In this document: piece by piece, positions 52,362 to 62,128 of the stretch
How positions within the stretch are numbered: the stretch's first letter is position 1
Layout of the letters: each line of letters starts with the position of its first letter
From: Acidobacteriota bacterium
Lineage (GTDB): Bacteria > Acidobacteriota > Vicinamibacteria > Vicinamibacterales > UBA2999
Assembly: GCA_021730945.1 (NCBI GenBank)
Contig: JAKFYH010000040.1
Span: 19,244-83,243, forward strand
Length of the DNA stretch: 64,000 nucleotides
Direction of reading: 5' to 3'
Made by a program: the position numbers and the translations under genes
The notes under the pieces: model-generated
Database searches by the model: none
The model's input: only the letters and a program-made list of their open reading frames with translations
Told to the model about the DNA's origin: nothing

Positions 52362-53597
52362 TCACCCACCCGCGGTCATCAACACCGGCCGGGCGGCGGC
52401 CTGCCACTCGTCGTCCCAGTGCGTGGCCGGGTTCTCGAACAGCCACGCCTGCGATCGGCCCAGGGGCGATGCCGGTTCGATCGTCCCCGAAGCCACGGCG
52501 ATCAGGATGGCTGCCAGTTGACCGGGGTCACGGAAGGTGACGCCCTCGCGGCCATTGGCCAGCACTTCGCCCAGCACCGGCGCGTAGTCAAAGGCCGCCA
52601 CCGGCACGCCGGCGCCCCGCAAGTCGGCCACCTTCATGGGCAGGTCGAGCCCAGACGACGATTGATGGACGCACAAGCCCAGGTCGGCCATGCCGGCCAG
52701 GACCGGATAGTCATCCGGTTCGAGCCAGTGCGTCCTGACCGCCACGGCTTTGAAGGAGCGCCGCGCCACTCGCGCATCGAATGCCTCGCGCATTGCGCCA
52801 CGGCCAGTGAGGATGACGACCAGCGCCACCGGCCCGCCGGCGATGGCCAGTTGCCGGTCGGTTCGCTCGAGTGCCTCCAGCAACAGATCGAAATCCTCGT
52901 CCGGTGTCCAGCTCGTCGGGCAAACGACGAGCGGGATGCGGTCGGCGGGCAGTGCCGTGCCGGTGGCCAGCTTTGCCCACAGCGCGACGGCGGCCGATGG
53001 CATCGTGCGGCGGAAAGCGGCGGCCGGTCGATCGTAGACGACGGTCGCAGTGATGCCGAAGTGTGCGGACAGCCAACCGGCCAACGCCTGTGACACCGCG
53101 AGGTGTCCATCCGCGCGGCGCGCCCACCGGCGCTCACTTCGGCGCAAGGCCTTCACGGCACGATGAGACTCGCCGAGCCGAATCGCGGCCACGGTGTGGG
53201 CGAGATTGTGCCAATCGATCACGAATCGCGCTCCCCGCAGCCGTGATACCAACCAGGCGATGACCAGGGTCGGCACAGCGGGCGGACTCTGCACGAGGAT
53301 CAAGTCCGGCTTCGGCCGCCGCACCAGCAACAGGAACAGGCGCCGCGCCTGACCGATGGCTCGCGCCGCCGAAGCGGCCACGAATCGCCCGCGGCCGCCG
53401 CTGGCGCGGCCGCGAAACGCGCGGTCGGGCAGGCGATGGCAGGTGATGCGCGGGTGGCCGGCAACCGCCGCCGCGAGCGGGGCGCCTTCGAGGCCAACCA
53501 GGTCGACCTCGTGTCCGGCACTGGCCAGCGAGACGGCGTGGTTCTGCATTCGCGGGCTGCGGCCCAGGTCTCCGAGTACGATGACGACGGTTCGCAT
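52362..53597 (-). CDS. ALG1-like glycosyltransferase (GT33-type)
   Basis: 411 residues from the ATG at 53597. IVLGDLGRSPRMQNHA at the N-terminus and SSSGLDLPMKVADLRGAGVPVAAF near the C-terminus are the signatures of ALG1, the chitobiosyldiphosphodolichol beta-mannosyltransferase. FVIDWHNLAHT also matches. It should add a sugar, perhaps mannose, to a polyprenyl-PP-linked GlcNAc sugar. The start codon sits directly against the start of the divergent phosphotransferase gene. Donor specificity is inference. Confidence 0.8.
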   Translation of the reverse strand: MRTVVIVLGDLGRSPRMQNHAVSLASAGHEVDLVGLEGAPLAAAVAGHPRITCHRLPDRAFRGRASGGRGRFVAASAARAIGQARRLFLLLVRRPKPDLILVQSPPAVPTLVIAWLVSRLRGARFVIDWHNLAHTVAAIRLGESHRAVKALRRSERRWARRADGHLAVSQALAGWLSAHFGITATVVYDRPAAAFRRTMPSAAVALWAKLATGTALPADRIPLVVCPTSWTPDEDFDLLLEALERTDRQLAIAGGPVALVVILTGRGAMREAFDARVARRSFKAVAVRTHWLEPDDYPVLAGMADLGLCVHQSSSGLDLPMKVADLRGAGVPVAAFDYAPVLGEVLANGREGVTFRDPGQLAAILIAVASGTIEPASPLGRSQAWLFENPATHWDDEWQAAARPVLMTAGG

Positions 53598-54584
53598 GTG
53601 ACGGTATACCTGTTGCTCGGCCTCGGCAGCGCGGCCCTGACGTGGGTCATCACTCCGCTGGTGTCGAACGCCGCTCGCCGGCTCGGACTGGTAGACGCCC
53701 CCGGAGGCCGGAAGGTTCATGTCCGGCCGGTGCCGCGTCTGGGCGGTGTGGCGGTCGTCGGCGCGACTCTCGTGGCGATGATACTGGTGCGGCTGTGGGG
53801 ACCGCGGGATTTCGGCCCAGCAATCTGGCCCGGATTATGGGCACTGGGCGCTGCGGTCTCTCTGGTGTTTGCGGTCGGCCTGACCGATGACATCCGCGGC
53901 GCCAGTCCCTCCACCAAGCTGGTGGTCGAGTTTGCCGCGGCCGTTGTGGTGATGACGTCCGGCCTGCTGATCGAGCGGGTGACGCTGTTCGGGACGTCGC
54001 TGGACCTCGGTTGGCTGGCCTGGCCGCTCACCGCCGCGTGGATTGTCGGGCTGACCAACGCATTCAACCTGATCGACGGCCTCGATGGACTGGCCGCCGG
54101 CACGGCAGCGCTGGCCGGCGCCACCTGCGCCGCCATCCTGCTCGCGCGCGGCCACGTCGGCGAGGCCTTGCTGATCACCGCGCTCGCGGGCGCGGCGGCC
54201 GGCTTCCTGGCCTTCAACTTCCCGCCCGCCTCGATCTTCCTCGGCGACAGCGGCAGCCTGGTCATCGGCTTCCTGCTGGCGACCACGGCAGTGTCAGGCT
54301 GGCAGAAAGGCGCGACCGCGCTCGCCACCGGCGTGCCGCTGCTGATGTTCGCCTTGCCGATCGCTGATGTGATCACGACCATCGCTCGCCGCGGACTGGA
54401 CCGGCCGGCCGCCGGTTGGCCGTCGCCCACGGTGATGCTGCAACGGCTGGTCCAGCCCGATCGCCTGCACATCCATCACCGCCTCCTGGGTTATGGCTGG
54501 TCGCCGCGGCGCGCGCTACTGATCTGCTACGGTGTCACGACCGTCTTGTCGCTCCTGGCGCTGGCGACGGCGCAAACGCCATGA
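53598..54584 (+). CDS. polyprenyl-phosphate N-acetylhexosamine-1-phosphate transferase (WecA/MraY family)
   Basis: 328 residues from the GTG at 53598, with nine to ten hydrophobic helices. GGRKVHVRPVPRLGG and FAVGLTDDIRG (the two Asp that bind metal), NAFNLIDGLDGLAAG and FLGDSGSL are the family motifs, and the HIHHRLL loop is the WecA/TagO histidine motif. It starts lipid-linked glycan synthesis from a UDP-sugar. Its start is adjacent to that of the divergent ALG1-like gene with no spacer, and it overlaps the next GT gene by four bases. Confidence 0.88.
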   Translation: MTVYLLLGLGSAALTWVITPLVSNAARRLGLVDAPGGRKVHVRPVPRLGGVAVVGATLVAMILVRLWGPRDFGPAIWPGLWALGAAVSLVFAVGLTDDIRGASPSTKLVVEFAAAVVVMTSGLLIERVTLFGTSLDLGWLAWPLTAAWIVGLTNAFNLIDGLDGLAAGTAALAGATCAAILLARGHVGEALLITALAGAAAGFLAFNFPPASIFLGDSGSLVIGFLLATTAVSGWQKGATALATGVPLLMFALPIADVITTIARRGLDRPAAGWPSPTVMLQRLVQPDRLHIHHRLLGYGWSPRRALLICYGVTTVLSLLALATAQTP

Positions 54585-55726
54585 AGCGTGTCCTGCTCGT
54601 GCAGCCGTCGCTGCAGCCGCCCGGCGGCGGCAACGGCGTTGCCGCGTGGGTGCTGCAGGCGTTGGTCCCGGCCCATCGCGTCACGGTGTTGTCGTGGCAA
54701 CCGGTCGAGGTCGCGGCGATCAACCGCTTCTTCGGCACCACACTCCACGGCGGCGACTTCGAATCGCTGATCGTACCGAGGACATGGACCTGGCTGCCGA
54801 ACCTGCTGCCGGTACCCGCCACACTGGTGAAACTGGCGTTGCTGATGCGCTATACCCGCCGGGTCAGCGCCGACTTCGACGTCATCTTCGGTGTCCACAA
54901 TGAAACCGACTACGGCCGCCGGGGCATCCAGTACATCCACTACCCGTCGTACCTGCGGCCGCGCCCGGCAGTGGACCTGCGCTGGTATCACCGGCCCCGG
55001 GTGGCCCTGTCGGCGTACTACGCCCTTGCCGATCGCATCGCCGGCTTCTCGCTGGCGCGGATGCGGTCAAACCTCACGCTGGTGAACTCGGACTGGACCG
55101 GCGCGCACGTGCGCGCCTTTCTCGGCGGTGAGCCGCGCACGCTCTATCCGCCGGTCGCCGACCCCGGACCGGGGCTGCCGTGGGACGAGCGGGCGCCGCA
55201 CTTCCTTGCGATCGGCCGCATCTCACCTGAAAAAGAGTACGAGCGGACGATGCGGATTCTGGCCCGCGTCCGGACCGAGGCCCCCGGCCTCCGCCTCACC
55301 ATCGCCGGCACGTCGGACCGACACTCCGCGCGCTACCTCGCCGGCCTGGAGCGCCTAGCCCGTGAACTCGGCGACTGGATCACGTTTCGCCTTGATCTTG
55401 ACCGCGAGGAGCTTCGCCGCCTGATGGGATCACATCGTTACGGCATCCATGGCATGCGCGAGGAGCACTTCGGTATGGCCCCTGCGGAACTGGCGCGCGC
55501 CGGGGTCATTGTCTGGGTGCCGCGGGGCGGCGGACAGATGGAAGTGGTCGGACACGAGCCGGCTCTGATGTACGGCGACGAGGATGAGGCGGCGCGGAAG
55601 ATCACCGCCGTGCTGCAGGATTCGGCGGCGCAAGAGCGCTTGCGCCGCCAACTGGCGGCGCTGGCCAGCCAGTTCTCTACCGACCGGTTCATGCGCGAGG
55701 TGCGCGCGATCGTCACCGCGTTCTGA
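54581..55726 (+). CDS. ALG11-like family-4 glycosyltransferase
   Basis: 381 residues from the ATG at 54581 (ATGA overlap with the upstream gene). A GT-B fold; GRISPEKEYE starts the C-terminal domain, and HGMREEHFGMAPAELARAG is an E-x7-E motif in the form seen in ALG11-type alpha-1,2-mannosyltransferases (EHFG). VFGVHNETDYG is in the N-terminal domain. It probably extends the lipid-linked glycan started by the neighbouring enzymes. It ends convergent to the ABC transporter 12 bases on. Confidence 0.75.
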   Translation: MKRVLLVQPSLQPPGGGNGVAAWVLQALVPAHRVTVLSWQPVEVAAINRFFGTTLHGGDFESLIVPRTWTWLPNLLPVPATLVKLALLMRYTRRVSADFDVIFGVHNETDYGRRGIQYIHYPSYLRPRPAVDLRWYHRPRVALSAYYALADRIAGFSLARMRSNLTLVNSDWTGAHVRAFLGGEPRTLYPPVADPGPGLPWDERAPHFLAIGRISPEKEYERTMRILARVRTEAPGLRLTIAGTSDRHSARYLAGLERLARELGDWITFRLDLDREELRRLMGSHRYGIHGMREEHFGMAPAELARAGVIVWVPRGGGQMEVVGHEPALMYGDEDEAARKITAVLQDSAAQERLRRQLAALASQFSTDRFMREVRAIVTAF

Positions 55727-55738
55727 CCGCGGCGGCCG

Positions 55739-57511
55739 CTAGGTAAGCTGACGAAAGCCAGGGTCGCTCAGTAGTTCCTGGTAGGTGCCGGCCCCGGCGA
55801 CGCGGCCGTCCTTCAGGTAAATCAACAAGTCGCAATCCTTGACTGTCGACAGGCGATGCGCGATCGCGATCACCGTCCGCGTGCCGTGCATGGCGGCGAT
55901 CGCTTCGGTCACTTCGCGCTCGGTCTGGTTATCGAGCGCGGCGGTCGCCTCGTCGAAAAACAGCACCGGCGGATCCCGATAGAGCGCTCGCGCAATCGCA
56001 ACCCGCTGGCGCTGGCCGCCCGACAGGCGCACGCCATCCTCACCGATCACCGTCTCCAGGTTGGCGGGCAAGGCGGCGACCACTTCATCCAGGCGGGCCA
56101 GGCTGACCGCCGCCGCGAGACGGGCTTCATCGATGGCGGCGTCGACAATGCCGAAAGCGATGTTGCTGCGCAGGGAGGCATCAAGGAGGTAGACATCCTG
56201 TGAGACATACCCAATCTGCCGTTGCCACGCCTGTTCGCGGCCGTCGAGGGGTACGCCGTCAATCACGACGCGACCTCCGGTCGGCGGTAACAAGCCGAGC
56301 AGCACGTCGACGAGAGTGGTCTTTCCGGCGCCGGTCTGGCCGACGATCCCCACGGACTGCCCGCGCCGAATGGTGATGGAGACGCCGTCGAGCGCCAGCG
56401 GCTGGCCCTCGTCGTAGCGAAACGACACGTCCTCGCAGGCAATCGTCTCGTGCAGCAGGGGTGGGGCCGGCTCGAACGAGCGCGCCGGCGGCGACGGCAG
56501 CCCGTGCAAGTCGCGGTCCATCTCGGCCACCCAGGGTTGCGCTTCGCGAAGGTAGCCGGCATTCAGCATGATGCGATTGGCCGACGGGATGACGCGAAAC
56601 CCGGTGTAGGCGAACAGCGCAAGCACCGACACGGTGCTGCTGCCCGACGTGCCCTCGCGCATCACCAGGTAGACCACCAGCAACATGCTCAGGACGAGCG
56701 TGGTCTCGACGCCGTGCCGCGACGCGCTCGCCAGCCAGGCCCGGCGCTGCATCACCCGGGCCAGCTCGCGCTTGGCCCGGCGAAACTGCCCCTCGAAGAA
56801 CGGCTGCCGCCCCGATACCTTGACGTCCTTGATGGCGCCCAGGCACTGCTGCAGGATGTGCAGTTCGTGCCGCTGCAGGGACATCTCGGCATCGCCCACA
56901 CGGTTCCACGATCGGCGAAGAAACAGGATCGGGCCCGCGACGACGGCCAGGACAATGGCCACGCCGAACAACGTCGACGGCGGCGCCGACCACAGCAGCA
57001 CCGCTGCCAATGCCAGGATCGTCAGCACCTCGGCCAGGATGTTGACGGCTGACTGGGCGACCATTTCAAACGCCATATCGGAGGCGCGCGCCACCGGTTG
57101 AATCAGCGACGCCGAGTTGCGCCTGACGTGGAAGAGGTAGTCGGCGGCCAGGTAGCGGGCCAGCAACCGTTCGGCGGCAATCGACGCGGAATGAAAGACA
57201 ACGCCTTCACGAACCCACTCGACCCACGACAGGAACACGGCACGTCCGAGGTAGAACACACCGACGGCCAGCGCGAGCGCCGCCACCACGGCCCGCGGGT
57301 CATTGGTCGGCCACTGCCGCCAGATCTGGGAGACCACGGGCGCCGTGCGCACCAGATCCGGATCGACCACGAGGCGGAGCAGGCCGAAGGTCGCGAGGGC
57401 TCCGCCGGCTTCGACCAGTGCGCTGATACTGGCCAGCGGTACCAGTGACAGCCACGGCAGTCGCTCGCGAGGCGTGAGCCAACCGAGCACCGTGCGCACG
57501 TCGCGGATCAC
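55739..57511 (-). CDS. PglK-like ABC transporter (fused permease and ATPase)
   Basis: 590 residues. Six membrane helices up to about 330 are followed by an ATPase domain: Walker A GQTGAGKTT, Q-loop VSQDVYLLDASL, signature LSGGQ, Walker B VLFFDEATAAL and switch histidine AHRLST. Its half-size fusion matches the PglK/WlaB flippase of lipid-linked glycans, and its place beside ALG1-like and WecA-like genes agrees. A lipid or drug exporter role cannot be excluded. Confidence 0.85.
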   Translation of the reverse strand: MIRDVRTVLGWLTPRERLPWLSLVPLASISALVEAGGALATFGLLRLVVDPDLVRTAPVVSQIWRQWPTNDPRAVVAALALAVGVFYLGRAVFLSWVEWVREGVVFHSASIAAERLLARYLAADYLFHVRRNSASLIQPVARASDMAFEMVAQSAVNILAEVLTILALAAVLLWSAPPSTLFGVAIVLAVVAGPILFLRRSWNRVGDAEMSLQRHELHILQQCLGAIKDVKVSGRQPFFEGQFRRAKRELARVMQRRAWLASASRHGVETTLVLSMLLVVYLVMREGTSGSSTVSVLALFAYTGFRVIPSANRIMLNAGYLREAQPWVAEMDRDLHGLPSPPARSFEPAPPLLHETIACEDVSFRYDEGQPLALDGVSITIRRGQSVGIVGQTGAGKTTLVDVLLGLLPPTGGRVVIDGVPLDGREQAWQRQIGYVSQDVYLLDASLRSNIAFGIVDAAIDEARLAAAVSLARLDEVVAALPANLETVIGEDGVRLSGGQRQRVAIARALYRDPPVLFFDEATAALDNQTEREVTEAIAAMHGTRTVIAIAHRLSTVKDCDLLIYLKDGRVAGAGTYQELLSDPGFRQLT

Positions 57512-57626
57512 GCGTGCGCCCCGGCCACCTGTACTGTGGCGTGGTTCGAAGGCGTCTTGGCAGCGATGACCCAGTATAGGCGCAAGTCACAAACTGCGAG
57601 GCGCCGCCGTTGGTGGCCGCACCGCG

Positions 57627-57632
57627 TATAAT
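57627..57632 (+). promoter_or_regulatory. -10 element of the MATE gene, likely leaderless
   Basis: TATAAT lies 10 bases before the ATG at 57643. Transcription would start about 3-4 bases before the start codon. No good -35 is present. Confidence 0.5.
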
Positions 57633-57642
57633 TCCGGCACTG

Positions 57643-58977
57643 ATGCAGGACCTCACGACCGGCTCGCTGACCGGTCACCTCCTCAAAACCACCAGCTTCA
57701 TGTTGGTCAGCATGGTCTTCCAGACGCTGTACGTGCTGGTGGATTTGTTCTGGGTCGGCCGGCTCGGCACGGATGCGGTGGCGGCGGTCGGGATCAGCGC
57801 CAACCTGTCGTTCCTGGTCCTGGCCATTTCGCAGATGCTCGGCGTCGGCACCACGACCGTGGTATCGCACGCGGCCGGCCGCAAGGAGCACGACCAGGCC
57901 ATTCACCTGTTCAACCAGTCGCAAGTCCTGTCGATGGTGGCGGGGGTGATGTTTCTTGTCGTGGCGATGTACTACCGCACCGCCTACGCCGCCGCGCTCA
58001 GCGCCGACGCCAGCATGCAGCGCCAGACCGAGGACTACCTGCTCTGGTTCATTCCTGCCATGGCACTGCAATTCGCCATGGTGGCCATGGGCGCGGCCCT
58101 GCGCGGCACCGGCAACTTCAAGCCGGGCATGTACGTGCAAACCGGCACGGTCGTGCTCAACATCGTGCTGGCACCGATCCTGATCTTCGGCTGGGGCCCG
58201 TTTGCCGCCCACGGCGTCGCCGGCGCGGCGCTGGCGACCTTCATCGCCATCGCGGTCGGCGTCGCGTGGATCTCGCTCTACTTCGTGGATCGCGGCGCCT
58301 ACCTCTGCTTCCGGCTGAGCGACTGGCGGCCGGAGTTTGGCGCGTGGGGCCGGATGCTGAAGATCGGTCTGCCGGCCGGGGCCGAGTTCGCGATGATGGG
58401 CGTTTACATGGTCGTGGTCTATGCCATCACCCGGCCCTTCGGGGCGGCGGCCCAGGCCGGGTTTGGCGTGGGCCTGCGCATCGTGCAGTCGGCGTTCCTC
58501 CCGGTCGTCGCGCTGGGGTTCGCGGTCGCGCCGGTCGCGGGTCAGAACTTCGGCGCCGGCCACGGCCAGCGCGTTCGCGACGCCTTCAAGGCGGCCGCGT
58601 CAATGGCCGGCGTGCTGATGCTGGTGCTCGGTGCCGCCGTCTACCTGGCCGCTGCCCAGCTGATGGGCTTGTTCAGCAACGATGCCGAGGTCATTCACGT
58701 CGGCGTGGACTACCTGCACGTGGTCACCATCAACTTTGTCGCCTCGGGCATCACCTTCGTCTCGGCCAGCATGTTCCAGGCGATGGGCAATACCCTGCCG
58801 TCGCTGGCCACCTCGTTCCTGCGGCTGGTGGTCGGCATTGTCCCGGCCGCGCTGTTGTCGACCCGGCCCGACTTTGCCCTCACGTGGATCTGGTGGCTGA
58901 CGGTGCTGTCGACGACGCTGCAAATGGCACTGAACCTGGTGCTGCTGCAGCGGGAATTCCGGTTGAAGCTGGCGTAA
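57643..58977 (+). CDS. MATE-family efflux transporter
   Basis: 444 residues from the ATG at 57643; the frame is open to 57610 but TATAAT sits in between. Twelve hydrophobic helices in two similar halves, with VFQTLYVLVDLFWVGRLG near the start and PVAGQNFGAG in the second half, typical of NorM/DinF-type exporters. It moves organic cations out with Na+ or H+. No regulator is adjacent. Confidence 0.9.
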   Translation: MQDLTTGSLTGHLLKTTSFMLVSMVFQTLYVLVDLFWVGRLGTDAVAAVGISANLSFLVLAISQMLGVGTTTVVSHAAGRKEHDQAIHLFNQSQVLSMVAGVMFLVVAMYYRTAYAAALSADASMQRQTEDYLLWFIPAMALQFAMVAMGAALRGTGNFKPGMYVQTGTVVLNIVLAPILIFGWGPFAAHGVAGAALATFIAIAVGVAWISLYFVDRGAYLCFRLSDWRPEFGAWGRMLKIGLPAGAEFAMMGVYMVVVYAITRPFGAAAQAGFGVGLRIVQSAFLPVVALGFAVAPVAGQNFGAGHGQRVRDAFKAAASMAGVLMLVLGAAVYLAAAQLMGLFSNDAEVIHVGVDYLHVVTINFVASGITFVSASMFQAMGNTLPSLATSFLRLVVGIVPAALLSTRPDFALTWIWWLTVLSTTLQMALNLVLLQREFRLKLA

Positions 58978-59060
58978 GCCGGGCGAGAGCAGCGGCAGGG
59001 ACGCAGCTCAGGAATCAGGAAGGTTGGACTCCTCGGCTCTTGATCTCCTGTTACTACCTA

Positions 59061-59066
59061 TATAAT
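59061..59066 (+). promoter_or_regulatory. -10 element of pntA, likely leaderless
   Basis: TATAAT is followed by ten bases and the ATG at 59077. TTGATC at 59040-59045 is a possible -35 but with a 15-base spacer. Confidence 0.5.
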
Positions 59067-59076
59067 CGCCTCGCAC

Positions 59077-60633
59077 ATGAAGCTCGCCGTCCCGAAAGAA
59101 TGCCGCCCCGGTGAACGCCGGGTCGCGGTCACCCCCGAAAACGTCGCGCGCCTCGTCAAGCTGGGCTTTTCCGTCGCCGTCGAACGCGACGCCGGCGCCG
59201 CCGCCTCGTTTGGCGACGACGACTACGCAGCGGCCGGCGCGGAGGTCGTCGCCGGCACGCGCGAGATCTGGCAGGCGGGCGACATCGTGCTCAAGGTACA
59301 GCCGCCGGCAGCGCACCCGGGCCTGGGCGTCCACGAAGCCGAGCTCATCCGCGAAGGCGGCACGCTGATCAGCTTCCTGTATCCCGGCAAGAACCAGGAC
59401 ATCATCGACAAACTGGTGGCGCGCAAGGCGACCGCGATCGCGGTCGACCAGATTCCGCGCATCTCACGCGCGCAGAAAATGGACGCGTTGTCGTCGATGG
59501 CCAACATCGCCGGCTATCGGGCCGTGGTCGAGGCGGCCAGTTTCTACGGACGGTTCTTCACCGGCCAGATGACGGCGGCGGGCCGGGTGCCGCCGGCCAA
59601 GGTACTGGTGATCGGCGCCGGCGTCGCCGGGTTGGCCGCGATCGGCGCCGCGCGCGGCATGGGTGCCATCGTCCGCGCGTTCGATACGCGGCCGACGGTG
59701 AAAGAGCAAGTCAAGAGCATGGGCGCGGAGTTCATCGAGCTCAACGTGCATGAGGACGGCGAAGGCACCGGCGGCTACGCCAAGGAAATGAGTCCCGCGT
59801 TCATCAAGGCCGAGATGGAGATGTTCCTCGCCCAGGCGAAGGAGGTCGACATCATCATCACCACGGCGCTGATTCCCAACCGGCCGGCGCCCATCCTGAT
59901 CACCGAAGAGATGGTCAAGGCGATGAAGAAGGGCTCGGTGATTGTCGACCTCGCGGCGGAGAACGGCGGCAACTGCGCGCTCACCGAACCTGGGCAGGTC
60001 GTGCAGAAGCACGGCGTTCATATTCTCGGCTACACCGACCTGCCGAGCCGGCTGGCGCCGACCGCCAGCCTGCTGTTCGGCAATAACCTCACTCACCTGC
60101 TGGCGGATCTCGGCGGCGCGAGCCACTTCCGCCTCGACCTGGCCGATGAAGTGGTGCGTGGCGCGCTGGTAGTGCGCGACGGCGAGGTGATCTGGCCGCC
60201 ACCGCCACGGCCGCCGGTGGTCTTGCCGCCGGCGCCGAAAGTGGTCGCGGCACCGCTGGCCGCGCAGGCCGCCAAGACGCCGGCGTCGGCTGGTGTCGCC
60301 GGTCCGGTGGCCGCCTTGATTGCGGCAATCGCCCTGGTCGGCCTCGGCCTGGTCGCACCGCCGGCCTTCCTGGGGCACCTCACGGTGTTCGCGCTGTCGG
60401 TCGTGATTGGCTGGCAGGTGGTGTGGAACGTCACGCCGGCCCTGCACACCCCGCTCATGAGCGTGACCAATGCCATCAGCGGCATCATCGTGCTCGGTGG
60501 CATGCTGCAACTGACGGGCCCGCTCAGTTCGCCGGTCGTGATGGTTGGCGCTGCCGCCATTCTTCTTGCCACCATCAACATCGTGGGCGGCTTCATGGTG
60601 ACGCAGAGAATGCTTCGGATGTTTCGGCGATGA
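59077..60633 (+). CDS. pntA: NAD(P) transhydrogenase subunit alpha
   Basis: 518 residues. The NAD(H)-binding domain I (about 1-380) contains [31 protein letters not shown] (the RAQ loop) and [14 protein letters not shown] Pro/Ala linker follows and then four hydrophobic helices (about 405-510), as in the E. coli-type fused alpha chain. With PntB it couples proton entry to NADPH formation. A single 39-bp repeat lies between it and pntB. Confidence 0.95.
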   Translation: MKLAVPKECRPGERRVAVTPENVARLVKLGFSVAVERDAGAAASFGDDDYAAAGAEVVAGTREIWQAGDIVLKVQPPAAHPGLGVHEAELIREGGTLISFLYPGKNQDIIDKLVARKATAIAVDQIPRISRAQKMDALSSMANIAGYRAVVEAASFYGRFFTGQMTAAGRVPPAKVLVIGAGVAGLAAIGAARGMGAIVRAFDTRPTVKEQVKSMGAEFIELNVHEDGEGTGGYAKEMSPAFIKAEMEMFLAQAKEVDIIITTALIPNRPAPILITEEMVKAMKKGSVIVDLAAENGGNCALTEPGQVVQKHGVHILGYTDLPSRLAPTASLLFGNNLTHLLADLGGASHFRLDLADEVVRGALVVRDGEVIWPPPPRPPVVLPPAPKVVAAPLAAQAAKTPASAGVAGPVAALIAAIALVGLGLVAPPAFLGHLTVFALSVVIGWQVVWNVTPALHTPLMSVTNAISGIIVLGGMLQLTGPLSSPVVMVGAAAILLATINIVGGFMVTQRMLRMFRR

Positions 60634-60646
60634 CACAGACACGTCC

Positions 60647-60681
60647 ACCAGGGCCGCAGATGACACAGATGACACAGATCT
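60647..60681. repeat. dispersed single copy of the 39-bp repeat
   Basis: ACCAGGGCCGCAGATGAC followed by two ACAGATGAC-like steps matches the unit of the 12-copy array at 20884-21369. It lies in the 60-base gap between pntA and pntB, upstream of the pntB ribosome site. Confidence 0.85.
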
Positions 60682-60693
60682 CAGGGGGACGGC

Positions 60694-62091
60694 TTGCCTG
60701 AGACACTCGTGACCATCGCCTACCTGGCGGCGGGCATTCTCTTTATTCAAAGTCTCGGCGGGCTGTCGAGGCAGGAGTCGGCGCGCAAGGGCAACCTGTT
60801 CGGCATGCTCGGCATGGCGCTGGCCGTCGGCGTCACCGCCTTTGGGCCGGGCGCGGGCAACTACGGCGTGCTGATCGGCGCGCTGGTCATCGGCGGCGGC
60901 ATCGGCGCGGCCATGGCCGCGCGGGTCGCGATGACCGACATGCCGCAACTGGTGGCGATGCTGCACAGCTTCGTCGGCCTGGCGGCGGTGCTGGTGGGCT
61001 TCGGCGGCACGCTCAATCCCGCCAACACGCTGACCGGCGTCGAGGCCACCATCCACGCGGTGGAAACCTTCATCGGCGTGTTCGTCGGCGCGATTACCTT
61101 CACCGGATCGATCATCGCGTTCGGCAAGCTGCAGGGCCTGATCGGCAGCCGGCCGCTGCTGCTGCCCGGCCGACACATCCTCAATCTGATCGCGCTGCTG
61201 ACGTGCGTGTTCCTGGGCTTCCAGTTCGTCGGCGCTGATCACGGCGCGGCCCTGCAGCCGCTGATCGTCGCCACCGTGATCGCGTCGCTGCTCGGCATTC
61301 ACCTGGTCATGGCCATTGGCGGCGCCGACATGCCGGTGGTGGTGTCGATGCTCAACAGCTACTCTGGCTGGGCGGCGGCGGCGGCGGGCTTCATGCTCGG
61401 CAACGACTTGCTGATCATCACCGGCGCGCTGGTGGGATCGAGCGGCGCAATCCTGAGCTACATCATGTGCCACGCCATGAATCGTTCGTTCGTGAGCGTA
61501 ATCCTCGGCGGCTTCGGCGCCGAGGAGGGCAAGGCGCCGGCGGCCGGCGCGCAGCCGGCCGGCGAGGTGACCAGCATCACCGCCGAGGAAACCGCCGAAC
61601 TGCTCCGGGATGCCAAGAGCGTGGTCATCGTCCCCGGCTACGGCATGGCAGTCGCCCAGGCGCAGCACCCGATGTACGAAGTCACGAAGATGTTGCGCGA
61701 CAAGGGCGCCAGCGTGCGCTTCGCCATCCACCCGGTGGCCGGCCGCCTGCCGGGCCACATGAACGTGCTGCTGGCCGAGGCCAAGGTGCCGTACGACATC
61801 GTGCTCGAAATGGAAGAGATCAATGCCGACTTCCCCGACACCGACGTGGTGATCGTCTGCGGCGCCAACGACATCGTCAATCCCGGCGCGCTCGATGATC
61901 CATCGAGCCCGATCTTCGGCATGCCGATCCTGGAAGTGTGGAAGGCCAAGACCTGCATTGTCATGAAGCGCGGCATGGCCAGCGGCTATGCCGGCGTCGA
62001 CAACCCGTTGTTCTACAAGGACAACACGCAGATGCTGTTTGGCGACGCCAAGAAGATGATCGACGCGGTACTCGCCGCGCTGAAGCAATAA
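60694..62091 (+). CDS. pntB: NAD(P) transhydrogenase subunit beta
   Basis: 465 residues from the TTG at 60694; AGGGGGA six bases upstream supports this start. About eight to nine hydrophobic helices (to about 280) form the proton channel with PntA; the C-terminal NADP(H)-binding domain has [42 protein letters not shown] and [12 protein letters not shown], then [17 protein letters not shown] normal complete partner for PntA. Confidence 0.95.
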   Translation: MPETLVTIAYLAAGILFIQSLGGLSRQESARKGNLFGMLGMALAVGVTAFGPGAGNYGVLIGALVIGGGIGAAMAARVAMTDMPQLVAMLHSFVGLAAVLVGFGGTLNPANTLTGVEATIHAVETFIGVFVGAITFTGSIIAFGKLQGLIGSRPLLLPGRHILNLIALLTCVFLGFQFVGADHGAALQPLIVATVIASLLGIHLVMAIGGADMPVVVSMLNSYSGWAAAAAGFMLGNDLLIITGALVGSSGAILSYIMCHAMNRSFVSVILGGFGAEEGKAPAAGAQPAGEVTSITAEETAELLRDAKSVVIVPGYGMAVAQAQHPMYEVTKMLRDKGASVRFAIHPVAGRLPGHMNVLLAEAKVPYDIVLEMEEINADFPDTDVVIVCGANDIVNPGALDDPSSPIFGMPILEVWKAKTCIVMKRGMASGYAGVDNPLFYKDNTQMLFGDAKKMIDAVLAALKQ

Positions 62092-62093
62092 GA

Positions 62094-62112
62094 CCAGGCG
62101 GCGGCCGCCTGG
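62094..62112 (+). terminator. hairpin after pntB
   Basis: CCAGGCGGCGGCCGCCTGG is a near-perfect palindrome starting two bases after the pntB stop. No T-run follows, so it may only weaken read-through into the serine-hydrolase gene. Confidence 0.4.
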
Positions 62113-62128
62113 TGATCGCGAGGTTGCC

